From assembly GCF_004799145.2 (NCBI RefSeq), contig NW_021637551.1, forward strand, positions 62,001 to 126,000: a DNA stretch of 64,000 bases. The letters run 5' to 3'. The position numbers and the translations under genes were made by a program. The notes under the pieces were generated by a model. It was given only the letters and a program-made list of their open reading frames with translations, was not told where the DNA came from and did not search any database. Source of the DNA: Neltuma alba. Its lineage: Eukaryota > Streptophyta > Magnoliopsida > Fabales > Fabaceae. Below, in pieces: positions 36,844 to 49,773 of this stretch; the first letter of the stretch is position 1, and each line of letters begins with the position of its first letter.

Positions 36844-39800
36844 TCAGTCGTGTGTAGCTGAAGTGCCGTCCACTACCAGCAAGTCATTGAAGAAGGAATC
36901 GGAAATTGCTTCCTTGGCGCAATTATACTTGTCCAGACGTTTCTTCAGCGAACGCAGATCTCTCTCATTCTTTGAAGTTCGTTCCTGAAATAACATCAAC
37001 TTAATTTAGTTGTCTTCCTGATGCTCAGAGATCGGTTCAGCCAGTCTGTTGACATTGTTTTATTTATTTGACCAATTTTTCATCTCTTTTTTCAGCCCAG
37101 AAAAAAAAAATCCAAATCATGAAAACAAGTCTAACGGTAAAAAATATGTCTGCACAATCAAAAATGCCGACGAAGAAGAAAAAGTGATTCTAGCAGCATC
37201 GTGACATGATGCTAAGTCTTGTGACGTCAGCATCTATGAAAGGATGGCAAATAGTTGCTAAAATGTGAAGACGACTTACAAATGATTTCTTCGTCAGCAG
37301 TATATCGACCAAGTAGATCAACCACAACACATTTGTCCTAGGAAAACTGAATCAGAAAAGGCAGCAAGGTTTTAGGGTCCAGGAAATTCAAATAGAACAA
37401 AAACAAAAATCTCAGACTCAAGATTAATGTCATAGAAGATTATGCTTTAGAAAATGCACGAGAACATTACCTTCCTTCCCACCAATCTTCTGTAACCTCC
37501 TTCATCTTCCTATATGTTTCGGACTGCATTTGGTAGTTTCAATTATTTATGCTTTTATTGAATTAGGAGTGTTCAAATTGAATCAAACTAAATTAATCCA
37601 AATCCATCCACAACCAAACATACTAAAACCAGTTCAGATGAATGAAAATCAAACCAAAGAAATTGATTATGAGTAAATTCGCATCACCAACTGAAGATAA
37701 ACCAAGATGCTGGAATAAGGATCTCGAACTTATGGATTTTATTCATACCACAATCAATAATAAATCACATTGCATAACACAGTGCATATTTAAGAAACAA
37801 TCTTAGAGAAGAACCAAAACCAAAAGGGAGGGGGAGAAAAAGATTTGAGCCAAAACTAACATAATCCTAAAACCCAGTAAATTCTTTTAACAAAAGTGAC
37901 TTGGACGATTTGCATTAATTTCGGTCTAAAACAAAACATTTGGACACTAATGAATTCTGGTTATGCTTATGATTTCAATAAAAATTCCTGACCTGTTTGT
38001 CCCCCTTAGGACCTTTAAATAGATCGGGATCTGAGGAAAGATCCAAGAAGAGTACATCATCACCTGTAAGCATCATAGGACACGGTTAGTGGATGCAAGT
38101 GACACTGTCGTGATCCACTGCAACATTAAAAGGACAATGCCTTAAGCCTTGACCTGTGTTTATTCGTGAAAGAGTAAAGTCAATAATAGATATTATCAGT
38201 CCATATGTTTTAACAAGCATATGCCTGCCATCGAGAGTGAACTGCGAAGTCTCAGAGTCGTTTCGACTTAAAAGAATGTTTCCCCTGCGCAAATGCAAAT
38301 TTATAAATCACTTATCAAACAAAATGCAGCAATTGCAAAAGTAGCCATTCACAGCAGGATAGCCTCACCAGTGAAGATCTCGATGTTCAAATTCATATGC
38401 AGATTCAGCCGCGGCAAGCCCAGCAGTAACCTGCATTTTATGATGGAAATGAGACACGTAGAAATAAAACCCTCATGAAACAGGTGGTAGATGCGATCAT
38501 GAGATATAAACATACCTGAACAAGTAAACTCCTTGCCTCATCAAAATTCATAAGTGCAAAGCTTTCAAGATCCTTGCCACCGTGTTGTAGCACAAACACC
38601 ACATAACACTGAATGCAGATTTTTATTCAGTCACTTAATATATAGATCATACATTCATGCCTCTGCAACTTGACGTAAAAGTAAGGAACTAACGGCATAT
38701 CTTGACTTTTCCCTTTCCGACTCTACGTGTTATCTTCATATACTTGTGAAGCACAATTAATATATCTGTGCTACGCATAGAATTTTTTGTTTACAGATCA
38801 TAGAAGTATGATCGAAATGCATAATTTGGGTGCATAAAGTAAGATGATAAACTATGAACAAGAAGTTGAAATATAACTATTATAACATTAGAAATGGTCA
38901 AAATGGGAAACCTGTTTCTCTGGAAACACCTTCGGATGATCATTCTCCGAACCATGATTCTCATCCCAATTCTCCCATGCTTGAATCAACGAAGCGTCAT
39001 AGGATCCTTGGCATACACTCAATCTGATGCAAAAAGCAAGTCAATATATACCTGAGTTCCACTGATTATTTGTAAATGGCGCATAAATTTGTCTACATGC
39101 ATAGGGGGAATCCCGATGATTATAAGTTGAGTTCAATCCTGTATCAGTAATTCTGCCGTACCTTGAAAGTTGACATGCCCCATCAACATGGAAGACTTAA
39201 AGACCACCATTAGAAGGTCAAGTTGTGAAAGAGAAATATTTGTCTTCGTCATAGGTAATGACAATCAAATTAAACAATCAAATTATAAACTCGAAATTCT
39301 TTAAGGAACAGAGCACATTTTTCCATTTTTAAGCATGCACATTTGTTTCAACGAAATCAACTGGGTATTAAACAAGAACTAAAAAATTTTTCTTTCCTCA
39401 GATTCGTGATAGAGTTGTAACAAAGTAGCATTGTTAAATTGAGTCAATCACTCACTCTATTGTTTCGATAAATATTCTGCAAGAATTATGAGCATCTCCA
39501 TCATTTACCCTCAAATAGTTAAGAGTTTTCGAAAGAACCACCTCCTCCAGCAATTCTTCTGCTCTCTGCAGCGCAGAAGCCATAAATAGTTGGTAACATA
39601 ACATTAATTATATACTTGATCAATGAACACAGCATCTTCTTAAACCCAAAACATAAGCAGGAAACAAACAATATATCAACTCATCCAAACTAATTACTGC
39701 CTGCAACACTCAACATTCAGTTCTTTAAACGATTAATTTACAATGATTGTCAGTCAAATCATCCATTAAATAACCTTATTGCAGTAGGGTTAATCAATAT

Positions 39801-42605
39801 CAAGTTATCGATAATCAACAGATAATACTGAAAGCCACACTGTTTATAAAACTGTAAAACAGTGTGGCTTCTATTTTCAGTGAAAGGCATGGGCTGAGAT
39901 CTATGTAAATTGGACAACTAATCCCAAGAACGGTATGAATGCAAGAGTTACCTTTTGAACTTCTCCATTCACTCTGAAGTCTCCGTCAATAGGAACTATT
40001 TTACAAACGTAGCTGCCAATCTTGAAAGCTTCTCCATATGTTCCTTCACCAACTTTGACAATAGTCTCGGGGTCACTGGAAGAAAAATTCCCATAAGCAT
40101 GAGGATTTGACCACCCTCAAAGAAATAACTTGTGAAGAAACTCAAAGTCATCGCAGCAATCTTAAGTTACAAAGGCCCTCATGCACTAAACTTACAGAAC
40201 TATTTCTGCTATGCAAATCTGAGGCCATATTGCTTTTCTTTTCTTTTTTTCCCAAAATAACAGGTGGTTAAGGAGAATTTAATTCAATTAATAATCAAAT
40301 TCTCAACCTCAAACCATGTACCTTACATCATGGCAAGAGGCAAGTACATGCTGCAACCAGAGAAATAGAATTCGCACTACAATACAAATCCCCTGTGCTA
40401 TTTTAAAAACAGTGTGTGCGTGCGTGCGTGCGTGTGTGTGTGTGTGTGAGTATTTATTCGCCAAGTTCAGAAAACTTCAATGCCTGTAAAGTCAAGGGAA
40501 ATGGTTTACTTAGTGGGGAAAAATTTAAGGGAATAGCTAATGTTCAAAATAAAGCAGCTTAAAAGCCTTTATTGTAAGACACAGCAAGTAATGGCCTGCA
40601 CTATAACTAGAACTCACAGAGACTAAAACGCAAACCCACAAGCACATATTTTTGCTATTCTTAGAAATATAATGATATAAGGAACTAAAAAACACACCAA
40701 TACTTAGATAGCACATCTTGAAACTTCGAAGGCATAGACTGTCCGCATATTTCTAATAAAGCGGCAAATGGACTAAAGTGTTCGTCTGTGAAAGCTGATG
40801 ATGATGTCAGTGAGAGTTTCTTAACAGCAGCTTCCAAATTTGCAGAATCTTCATCATCTTCAGTGGACATTTTATCAGCTGGCAAATTGATGTCACCCTT
40901 AAATAGACCATTACCAAGTAGAGCACTACTGCCTCCAGTTATGATGGTATGAAGATGTGGATTGACTTCCGCAGATTTTTCAGAAGTTCTCAGATCTAAG
41001 GAACATAAATCAACATCATAAATAGTCTCCAACCCCCTGGCTGGAGTATCTAATATCTTAGACAGCGTACTTGAAGGACCGCAACTGAGATTCAATTTCC
41101 TTGAGAGTAACCATTTTTCTAATCTTGAGCATAAATGAGGCACTTGACCATCATAATTTCCATTGCCGATGGTCCACGTGCCAACTTTCTTGGGCGAGGG
41201 GCTCTCCTCTAACAACTCAAAAGCATCAACCTCTTCAAAATATGCTCTCTCCTTCTCAAAGTTGGGAGGTGCTACAAATTTTCCCTGAGAATACCAAACA
41301 AATAACTGACTGAAAAATGGTTTGCATCTCTTAGGATACATGAACTTAGAAATCTTCTGAAGTCCAACATTACAAACATACTACGATTCCTGAATATCTC
41401 AAGACAACTTAAGAAATTAATTGAAAAGGCAGCTGCCACAGAAATAAAATAACATGCTACACTACTAAAATCGTCATGCAAAATGAGAATAGGGAGCAAT
41501 AAAAGCATACTTTGGGAAGGGCAGGTTTCCCTTTTCTTTTTTCCTTCTTTAATTCGGGCTGGTAAACCATACAAGCTCCAACAGCTATACTTGTCCTCCC
41601 TCTGTTTGAAAGAATTCAATTAGTAGAAAATGAACTAACATCTGATAATATAAAAGAAAGAAAAGAGAGGCAAAGGCAACCACCGCCTTAATTACATTTT
41701 AGATCAGTGTACAGCTTCAAACTTGAGCGTTGATTTTCCCTTTGTGATAAATGGAACTCAATAGGTTACGCGCTACTTAGATTTCGCCTTTTGTTATTTG
41801 AACTATCTAGCCTAAAATGCTAGCAACTCTCTTGTGGCCGTCGAAGCAAAATTACACCATAGTATATACCAGTTGCATTGAGCTGTACGTAGAGTTCACT
41901 TTTGAATGTATAAACATTATGCAATTTGAAAATGAAATAGCGAGATAGAAAAAAAGTGCAGCGTAAGGTTGACTAATGTCTTCATCACGCCGAAACCTTT
42001 CCAAATATCTTCTAGCTAGTGTACATAGAAATGGATGTCTAAGGGGGTAACCGAGTCAATCATTTTCTTGAATCGAAAACCTTAGGCGCAAAGAAACAAA
42101 GCAGGGTAAAAACTAAGAAAATGAAGCGTTCCAAGAAATACAGGAGGAAAACCTAAGAGAGTGGAAACTACAAGCAAACCTTGTCGAGAGAGATCGATTC
42201 CAACTGACTCGCTTGTTTGGGTCGACCAAACTCACCCGATTCGCAGGCCGGCGACTGAAATCAGAATGCCTTCCGGAAGCATTGAAGGATGAAAACGGTT
42301 TAGAACTTGATAGAAAGGAAAAATCAAGAGAAATGCAAAATTAGATGGTTAAATGAGTGAATGTGGAATTACAAGTTCAAGTCCTTTTGGTTGTTCTGGG
42401 GCTTTCTTCTTCTGTAGACCACCTCAACTTGTTGACGCTGCTGCTGCGGTGCATCTGCACCCACGATTTCTGCCCATAAATCAACAGAACTTCCTCCTGC
42501 AAAAGTTGCACGGGAAAACCAAGAGAGTATTTGAAACTGACAAATAAGAACATCGGAAAGCGAGGACTTGCTATCTCCGTAGGCCGTACCTGCCTTGGAA
42601 CCCAT
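36844..42605 (-). CDS. HASPIN: Haspin histone H3 Thr3 kinase, 635 aa, 15 exons
   Basis: Fifteen exons join in frame. From the 5' end they are 42605-42590, 42496-42373, 42305-42180, 41601-41511, 41284-40698, 40075-39952, 39565-39456, 39023-38912, 38608-38516, 38430-38369, 38284-38154, 38063-37993, 37523-37471, 37346-37280 and 36984-36844. All have GT-AG borders. Haspin phosphorylates histone H3 Thr3 in mitosis to recruit the chromosomal passenger complex. The N-terminal half has plant-Haspin blocks (VDLWAEIV, SWNRSLSTRGRTSIAV, FELLEESPSPKK, GPSSTLSKIL). The kinase domain (about 315-600) has the Gly loop VGEGTYGEAF, the VCKIVPIDGDF Lys strand, the catalytic HRDLHWGN (about 477-484), and IIDFTLSRI in place of DFG, the Haspin-specific form. 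The start is the first ATG, in the 16-base exon 1; the first intron follows directly. There are no lesions. The length is close to the 599 I recall for Arabidopsis. Confidence 0.97.
40400..40448 (+). repeat. GTGC/GT microsatellite in a Haspin intron
   Basis: A short run of GTGC tetramers followed by GT dinucleotides lies between Haspin exons 5 and 6. The repeat is pure and could vary in length. Confidence 0.9.
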
Positions 42606-43070
42606 TGCTTCAGTGTAGACGAGTTCAATGCAGTTTGCAGAGACCGGGTGGGAAAACCCACCTGGCGGGATTGATGCTTTTTGAAAAACCTCCCAAGTTT
42701 CCCCACAAAATGTCACCAATAATTAGTAATAATAAGTTAATAATACTCTTACTCGTCTGCTTATAAATATAAATACAAAGCTAAATTAATTAATTCTTAA
42801 AAATTCAAAAAATTATGTAACTTTTTTTTTGGTCAAAAAAGTTACCTAAAAAATTAGGTAACTTTATTATTTTCTATTCAATTAGTTAACTTAATTTTTT
42901 TTTATTATGTAGAAATTTATGTCATTTTTCTCGAAATATCATTATCTTAATGAAGTATTAAATATAACACATAAAAAAGAAGGAAGATAATGAAATTCAT
43001 GAAAAAAATAATGTGACCAAAAAATATTAAATAAAGGACACAACAAATACTGATATTCTATTTTTTTTTA
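42606..43070. other. Haspin 5' flank and AT-rich spacer
   Basis: This is the probable promoter and 5' UTR region of Haspin, next to AT-rich DNA without a recognisable gene. Confidence 0.5.
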
Positions 43071-44560
43071 AATGACACATAAAGAAATTTGAAAATGTGA
43101 AACGCCAATTTGAGAAGTTAAGGAAATGTAATGACAGAAAGGGAAGTTCTTCTTAAATTAGAATTTTAAAATTCAATAAAATGACAAAAATGCCCTTGTT
43201 CTAAAAAAAACCTCAACTCTTCACCGGTGACCTGTGCCGGTGTGGTGGCTGCCGATGAAGCTTTTTTGTCACAGTAATTTTTTTTTTTACATGGGAGAAT
43301 ATGGTACAAAGTGGTGGGGGTGGGATTTGATCCCATAACCCTTTGGCCATTTGGGCCAAAAAAAAAAGATGACGATTGGGCCATCAAAGATTTCTTAACC
43401 TTATAATGCAAACAAAAATTTAAGTTGACTCTTTTACTGTGACTTCAACCCGTGATAACAATTTACATGAGGATGACAAGTCTTAATTGAGAAATAACAA
43501 GTCTAAATTTGATATTAACGAAACAACTTTTTCTGATACATAACAAGAAGTAGCATGTACATTAATTAAAAATGACCATAATTTATTTGAAAATAACACG
43601 TCTTTATTGGAAAATAACAAGTCTAAACTTGAGATTAATAATGTGTCTTTTCCTGATACATAACAAAAAATAGCATGTACATTAATTAAAAATTACCATG
43701 ATTTATGTGAAAATAACATGTTTTTACTAAAAAATGACAGGTCTAAACTTGATATTAACAAAGTAACTTTTCTAATACACAGCAAGAAATAACGTGTACA
43801 TTCCCAAATAAATTGTTGTCATCTTCTACTAGAGAAGTGTCATTTTCAGTAAAGACGTGTCATTTTCAAATAAATTATAGTCATTTTTAATTAATGTACA
43901 TACTATTTCTTGTTATATATCAGCAAAAGACACGTTGTTAATCTCAAGTTTAGACTTGTCATTTTTCAATAAAGACGTGTCATTTTCAAATAAATTATGG
44001 TCATTTTTAATTAATGTACATGCTACTTCTTGTTATGTACCAGGAAAAGTCGCTTTGTTAATATCAAATCTAGATTTGTTATTTCTCAATTAAAACTTAT
44101 CATCCCAAGGTAAACTGTTGTCACGGGCTGAAGTCACAGTAAAAGAGTCAACTTATATTTTTGTTTGCATTATAAGGTTAAAAAATCTTTGATGACCCAG
44201 TGATCATCTTTTCTTTTGTTGGCCCAAATAGCCAAGGGATTGTGGGATTAAATCCTACCCCGCCACTTTGAATCATGTTCTCCCATGTCAAAAAAAAAAT
44301 CTCCCATGTCAAAAAAAAACTGTGACAAAAAAGCTTCACCGGCAGCCACCACACCGTTGACCACCACCGATGCCCGGTGGCAGTTGTCGGCCGCCGATGA
44401 GGGGCTAAGGGTTCTAAAAAAAAAAAAAAGGCAAGGGTATTTTTATCATTTTACTGAATTTCAAAATTTCAATTTGAGAAAGACTTCCCTCTTTGTCATT
44501 ACATTTTCTTAGCTTTCCAAATTAACATTTCACATTTTGAAACTTCTTTATGTGTCATTT
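43071..44560. mobile_element. ~1.5-kb fold-back element with nearly full-length inverted arms
   Basis: The left arm from 43071 and the right arm ending at 44560 are inverse copies for most of their length; AATGACACATAAAGAA at the left pairs with TTCTTTATGTGTCATT at the right. Both arms contain a GC-richer block (CACCGG, GGTGGCTGCCG, and TTTTTTGTCACAG in the left arm) and a tandem repeat. The arms almost meet near 43810, so a single strand could form a very long hairpin. There is no coding frame. I found no clear target duplication; a Mutator-like or fold-back origin is possible. Confidence 0.8.
43440..44110. repeat. ~121-bp tandem repeat units within the fold-back arms
   Basis: Units with CTGATACATAACAAGAAGTA, GCATGTACATTAATTAAAAA and GAAAATAACACGTC recur about every 121 bp: roughly three in the left arm and two inverted in the right. 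Spacing was counted by eye and is approximate. Confidence 0.7.
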
Positions 44561-44892
44561 TTCCTTTTCTTTTTCCCAGATAACTGGGGTTGCGATTTTT
44601 TTTTTTACAATACAATTTTTTTGCTGGTAAAACACAATACGCAGTTGGAGATTGGAGCTGCAAATGATGACATGGATGTGAGGCTTTTTTTGGGTTTTGA
44701 CAACACATGAATGTGAGATTTTATAAAAGGCCCGTTATCATCGTCGTGGTCCAAGTCCGTTAATCGAGGGGACGCAATCCCTGTAAATATGGGTGTGTTA
44801 TTTTTTTTCCAGCTGGCTGTATTAAATACGGTATCAGAAAATATGTAGGATATGTTTATTTGCAATTTATAACTTATGACTTGTAAATAATA
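44561..44892. other. intergenic spacer
   Basis: Nothing recognisable was seen. It includes poly-T runs next to the fold-back element. Confidence 0.45.
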
Positions 44893-45125
44893 CTTCTCCA
44901 ATCCTTAATGTATGATCTAATTTAAGAGTTAATATTGGTCCTACATGTAAGACATATTTAATATGTTTATCAATTTTTCTCAAATTAATTTTATTAATAT
45001 GAGAGGGAGAAAATAAATTAAAAAAGATGAATAGGGTATTTTAGGGGAAAATCATATTAACTAATTTAATTCACATTCTTAATCTACTCAAATTAATTAA
45101 TTAGGTCATATATTAAGAACAAGAG
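44893..45125. mobile_element. degenerate Stowaway-like MITE
   Basis: CTTCTCCAATCCTTAATGTA at the left pairs imperfectly with ATATTAAGAACAAGAG at the right, and TA flanks both ends. The middle (TTTAAGAGTTAATATTGGTCC) matches the same family at 47884. Divergent ends suggest an old copy. Confidence 0.7.
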
Positions 45126-45981
45126 TAACATTTTTCTGATTTTCTGTATTTTTCATGCACTTTTAAAAACTGTGCTTAATGAAATAAAATTCTTCTTGTA
45201 TATTTGCCTTCCATGATATAAAATTAGTTAGAATAGATTACTATAATTACCCGTTAACTTACGGCCCCATAGGTCTCTTGAAATTTAGATCTTCGCATGG
45301 GCTCATTTTAGTTCCATCTACCTGTTTCGAGGCACTTGGCAGAATAGTCGTTTTCCCAGGAAATTAAATTTGTGTTTGAATAAAACAAGCGTTAAAATAA
45401 ACTATCCTCTTTTATATTTTTGACACTGAGATCCTCTGCGCGAGCAATGAGGTCTAAAAACTAACAATCAATTTCATACAGTCACTCGCTGGGAAAATGC
45501 TAGTCAAGCTTGCGACTGGTGAGTAATATAACACTTTCCCCATCCTCCTTTGTGCGTACTCCTTCAGCTTTATTTTTCAGCTCTATTTATCAGTCACGGA
45601 GATAATTTTTTTCTTATTTACAAGTGATATTATTAATTTTTATATGGATATATAATTTTATCGTGATCTATATTGTATTTTTTAAAATGTGTATATTAAA
45701 AATACACAAAGTTAAAAAATTATTAAATTCTAAGCTAGAATTAATATCCCAAATAGAAAAATACCTGTGTTTAGCCGGAACAAAAAAAAGTAAAAGTGAT
45801 TTATAAATAGGTTGAGATAAATACTACTTTCAGTCTTATGTGAAAAAAAAAAAATAGCTATTTATTTTTATTAAATGAGGCCTAAATATATTGAGTATCC
45901 TTAATCACACTTCAAAGGGAAAATTCACCCATTGGACGGACTATGAGAAATATGTGAATAAGGCACAGGCACATTGGTATG
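45126..45981. other. AT-rich intergenic DNA
   Basis: Nothing recognisable was seen. Confidence 0.45.
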
Positions 45982-46239
45982 CTCCTCCAGTTCTTAATGT
46001 CAACATATAATTTGAGAGTTGACGTTAGTTTCATATGTAAGATATATTTCATATATTGTTTATTTTTTAAAATTAATTATAGTGATATTCTCTAAACATT
46101 AATCAAATAGAAGAAGGATGAAGAAAATTACAAAAATAATTAAGATATTTTAGAAGAACATATTATATGAATTAATTTAATCAACATCCTTAACCTACTC
46201 AAATTAATTATTTAGATATTATATTGATGATTGGATGAG
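45982..46239. mobile_element. degenerate Stowaway-like MITE
   Basis: CTCCTCCAGTTCTTAATGTC at the left pairs with a diverged right end (TATTGATGATTGGATGAG), and the interior matches the 44893 copy. It is roughly the usual length, with the right end partly degraded. Confidence 0.6.
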
Positions 46240-46245
46240 TAATAC

Positions 46246-46330
46246 ACTACCTTCGATCATAAATATATAAGCTAGTTTATAGTATAAATTATTATACAAA
46301 CTAACTTCTATATTTACGGTCGGAGGTAGT
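46246..46330. mobile_element. ~85-bp palindromic MITE
   Basis: ACTACCTTCGATCATAAATA pairs with its inverse TATATTTACGGTCGGAGGTAGT over nearly the whole length. It is probably an internally deleted Stowaway-like copy that now forms a single hairpin. Confidence 0.65.
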
Positions 46331-46934
46331 ATAGGATTTTAAAATTGCATGGACGTCAATCGTGCTGTTATTTGCCTACGGGTGATGAGACTGGCTATCA
46401 TGTCCTGAGAGAACAAAGATACAGGGCTACCTACCATATATTTTGCAAGTGTTCTGGATAATGTCACATTAATCAGGCCCTAATCATGCCTCTAAATGAC
46501 GCCTTCTTATTTGGCTGTTTGTGGAGTCATTTCCATGGCCGAGACCCCTCATTCATAGCAACCAGGCTTCCCGGTTGATCAGCACTCAATTACCAAATGC
46601 CTCGATTTGATGGCTCTTTGATTTTCAAGCCCAATCGTTTTGACGTACACGTTTCTCTTGATTTCATAACAAACTCCATGATTTATGCAGTTTTGCACTC
46701 TCTGATTTTGACTAATGCACACTAACTACGGGCAATTGTTGGCCAATTCATGCTTCGTTTCTCGACCGGACATTAAGGTTCCAAATCACGTCTGGTAGGG
46801 CTTCCTTTTCGATCCGATCACTGCTTGGTGTAGACTCCCCGGCTTGCATATTCTCCTTCGTTTGATTTGTTTCGTATGGGATTCGCTCTATTTTTTCAGA
46901 GAATTATAATGAGATTTGGAAAGGAAAAAAAAAA
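46331..46934. other. intergenic, no gene seen
   Basis: Moderate GC content, but no frame of useful length on either strand. Confidence 0.45.
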
Positions 46935-47204
46935 CTCTTCCGATCCTTAATATAGGACCTAGTTCTTAAGTTGGTTTTGGTCCCAAATATAAGACCTATT
47001 TCTTATATTTATCAATTTTCTTTAAATTATCCCTATAGATACTCTCTCAACCATAATCAAGTAGAAGAAAGAGAGGGGTATTAAAAAAGATGATTATGGT
47101 GTTTTATGAAAAATATGTCACTTTTCTTATAATTAACTAACTTACATAGTTTTCTTAATCTAATCAAATTAGATAAATGAGTCTTATATTAAAGACCAGA
47201 GGAG
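46935..47204. mobile_element. Stowaway-like MITE, 270 bp (family A, opposite orientation)
   Basis: It begins CTCTTCCGATCCTTAATATA and ends ...TATTAAAGACCAGAGGAG, with TA at the right flank. The interior is the inverse of 25349-25619. Extra substitutions in both ends show it is older than the 47884 copy. Confidence 0.85.
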
Positions 47205-47883
47205 TATAAAATAAGTTGCAAAAATTGTCATTTTTTATTTTGAAACTTGTTATTACAGTCTGCTTAAATTATTATTGAATTTTTTTAATAATTATATTTT
47301 GTTTTTTGGATCTCATTATAATTCTCCTTGTCTTTTTTGTAACTTTCTCCTAATAAAAAAAAAGTTTATATGACCTTTTTAATAATCATTTTCTATTTCG
47401 GCACTACTCTAAACGGAGTGTCGTCAGACGCATGCACGCGTCAATATCATCTTTAGCATTATTGGAGTCGTATTAACGGAGATATAGGGCCCGTGACATA
47501 AGGAAATTAGCAGCGAGTAACTTATGCGTGATGAGGCACAATTAACTGGTTCATTAAGTTAAATGTCATACATAAAGACAAGTGAATGATAATAGCTGAT
47601 ATAGTACTAAATAAAAATTAAAAAAGAATCAAATCTAAACCGTCCGAATGAAATATGAGTGACCTAAATTTAATAAGTTTATAGTGCTCGTTAAAATAAT
47701 AAGCACTAAAACTAGTTCCTGTTTTTCTATTCCTATTTGCAGGGTAGAGAATGAAGAATTTTTTTGTGTGAGTAATTTATAGTCCAAGAATATTAACTAT
47801 CCTCTCATTATTATACCTTTCAAAGATGAAAATATTAATAACAATGACAAATTGTATTGACCTACAAATAATAAATAAAATTA
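47205..47883. other. intergenic, with a partial copy of the 27742 MITE family
   Basis: Bases about 47215-47327 (ending GGATCTCATTATAATTCTCC) resemble the MITE family at 27742 and 62205. The rest shows nothing recognisable. Confidence 0.5.
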
Positions 47884-48154
47884 CTCATCCGGTCCTTAAT
47901 ATAAGACCCAATTCTTGAGTTGATTTTGGTCCTAAATATAAGACCAATTTCTCATATTTATCAATTTTCTCTAAATTACCCATATAGATACTTCTTCAAC
48001 CATAATCAAATAGAAAAGGGAGATGAGGTATTAAAAAAGATGATTATGGTGTTTTAGGAAAAATATGTCACTTTTCTTATAATTAACTAACTTACCTAAC
48101 TTCCTTAATCTAATCAAATTAGTTAAATGGGTCTTATATTAAGGACCGGAGGAG
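47884..48154. mobile_element. Stowaway-like MITE, 271 bp, TA duplication (family A)
   Basis: It begins CTCATCCGGTCCTTAATATA and ends ...TTAAGGACCGGAGGAG, with TA on both sides. It is nearly the inverse of 25349-25619, so the two share a recent ancestor. Confidence 0.92.
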
Positions 48155-48521
48155 TATTATAATAGAATATCACTGTATTCTGTTAGTACAATATACTGGT
48201 ATAGGCTACTTATTAACCTGTTTAACATGTATACATATGTGCATAATTTTAAGATGGCGGTGGCATCAAAACAGCTGCTGTCCTGTATAAGTAAAAACAT
48301 GATCAACATTTGAAAAAAAACATGTTGCCTTGTCTAGTGATTGCACGCGGACTGGCTAATTTATTCCATGATGTCAGGCAAGATATGAGGCAGAAAATTG
48401 GGCAAAACAGTGAACTTAGCTTCACTTTCAACATATTTTGTACGCATAAATGAAAATTATAAACTCTGTTGTCTTTCATTTAAAATTTAATAGCTTTTAG
48501 ATGTAAATCCTATTTAATATA

Positions 48522-48807
48522 CTATTTCCGGTCTTTAATATAAAAGCTAGTTGACAAATTTTAGTAAATTAAAAAATTAGATACATTAGTTGTTTATAAT
48601 AAATAAGCATTGTATTTCCTAAAATATTTTTATTAATAAAATGTACTGGCTACAACTGTCATTATTATAAAGGTCACATTGAGAGAAAAATAAATAAATA
48701 TAAGAGACAAAGTAAACTAGAGTAACCCAATTGAAAGTCAAGTTGGCTTCTTCTTCTTTTTTTTTCTTGACAAGCAAGTTGGTTTTTATATTAAGGAATG
48801 AATGGAG
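48522..48807. mobile_element. diverged Stowaway-like MITE
   Basis: CTATTTCCGGTCTTTAATAT at the left pairs with ATATTAAGGAATGAATGGAG at the right, with TA flanks. The interior differs from family A, so it is a related subfamily. Confidence 0.75.
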
Positions 48808-49110
48808 TATATTATACTTTAATTAGAAAAAAATCAACATAATATTAAACGAGAGATAAAATTATATATTTATATTAAAAAAATTTCTCTATCTTATAAA
48901 TAGCAGAAGATCAGAAGAATCCATAACCATGACACTGAACTTTCTCCCTTGATTTCCGGAAGTACAGAACGAAAAATAAAACTCTTTTCAATTTCCCCCC
49001 AATTACTTTAGGATGTCCAATTCCAATCGTCCACGGCCACTTGACCAGCAAATTTTACCAGAGGGGGAGACAGGTCCCCATTTGGTGCTTATCATATGCT
49101 TATAAGGTGA
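48808..49110. other. intergenic spacer
   Basis: Nothing recognisable was seen. Confidence 0.4.
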
Positions 49111-49337
49111 TGAGTAATCTGAACCGTCCAGATCTAATATGGATGGTTCAAATTTAATATTATTAAATAATTATTTTAAAATAGAAAAAGTTATATTTTT
49201 AAAAAATAGTAATTAAGAGACTATCTTTATTTTTTATCCTATACCTATTAAAATAATTATTTTTTAAAAATAAAAATAAAATAAAAAATAAATCTGGACT
49301 GTCCAAATCAAATATGAACAGTCTAGATCTGATGAGT
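49111..49337. mobile_element. MITE with ~45-bp imperfect inverted ends
   Basis: The left part (GTCCAGATCTAATATGGATGG) and the right part (GGACTGTCCAAATCAAATATG, then AGATCTGATGAG) are inverse-related. A half copy of similar text occurs near 47635-47685. The superfamily is not determined. Confidence 0.5.
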
Positions 49338-49773
49338 ACCCAATATAAATCCGGCTGAGACAGTTGCACAGAATAGTTATCAAATTAAATCAGATGCGAA
49401 GGGCATGATAGATGATTGAGGTAGATATTTTAGTCGCGTCTAAAATGAACGCGAGGGACGGCCAAGTAACCTGCAATAGCAGCAGTTATTAATTGGAGGC
49501 AGCGTAATCGCATGCGCAGTTTTCCGCAACTAACGTAACTTGTCTCTTTCTTTAGTTTTATTGGAATCTAACAAAAACATCGAGGTGAGTGTCTGGGAGG
49601 CCGGGACAACTCAGACACCACACGGATATGGGGCGATGTTCGATGTTCTCAGTCATAGGTTTCCAAGTGTTGGCGTCGGCGATGATGAGCAGTTAAATAA
49701 CTACTCCTGGTTGTTGTCCTGACATTTTGATGGGCCCGTCGGGTTGCTGGTGATCATTCATCAATTGGCATAG
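49338..49773. other. intergenic spacer with an unsupported short frame
   Basis: A 60-codon open frame at 49540-49722 shows no domain or signal, and I do not call it a gene. Confidence 0.45.

Noticed and set aside
36791..36988. 65-codon plus-strand frame
   Set aside because: It is antisense to the last Haspin exon.
43440..44110. Regular repeats of about 121 bp considered as a CRISPR array or satellite
   Set aside because: The repeats are inverted between two arms of a fold-back element, lack uniform spacers, and this is a plant nuclear sequence.
49540..49722. 60-codon frame with mixed composition
   Set aside because: It is too short and has no splice partners, homology or signal peptide.
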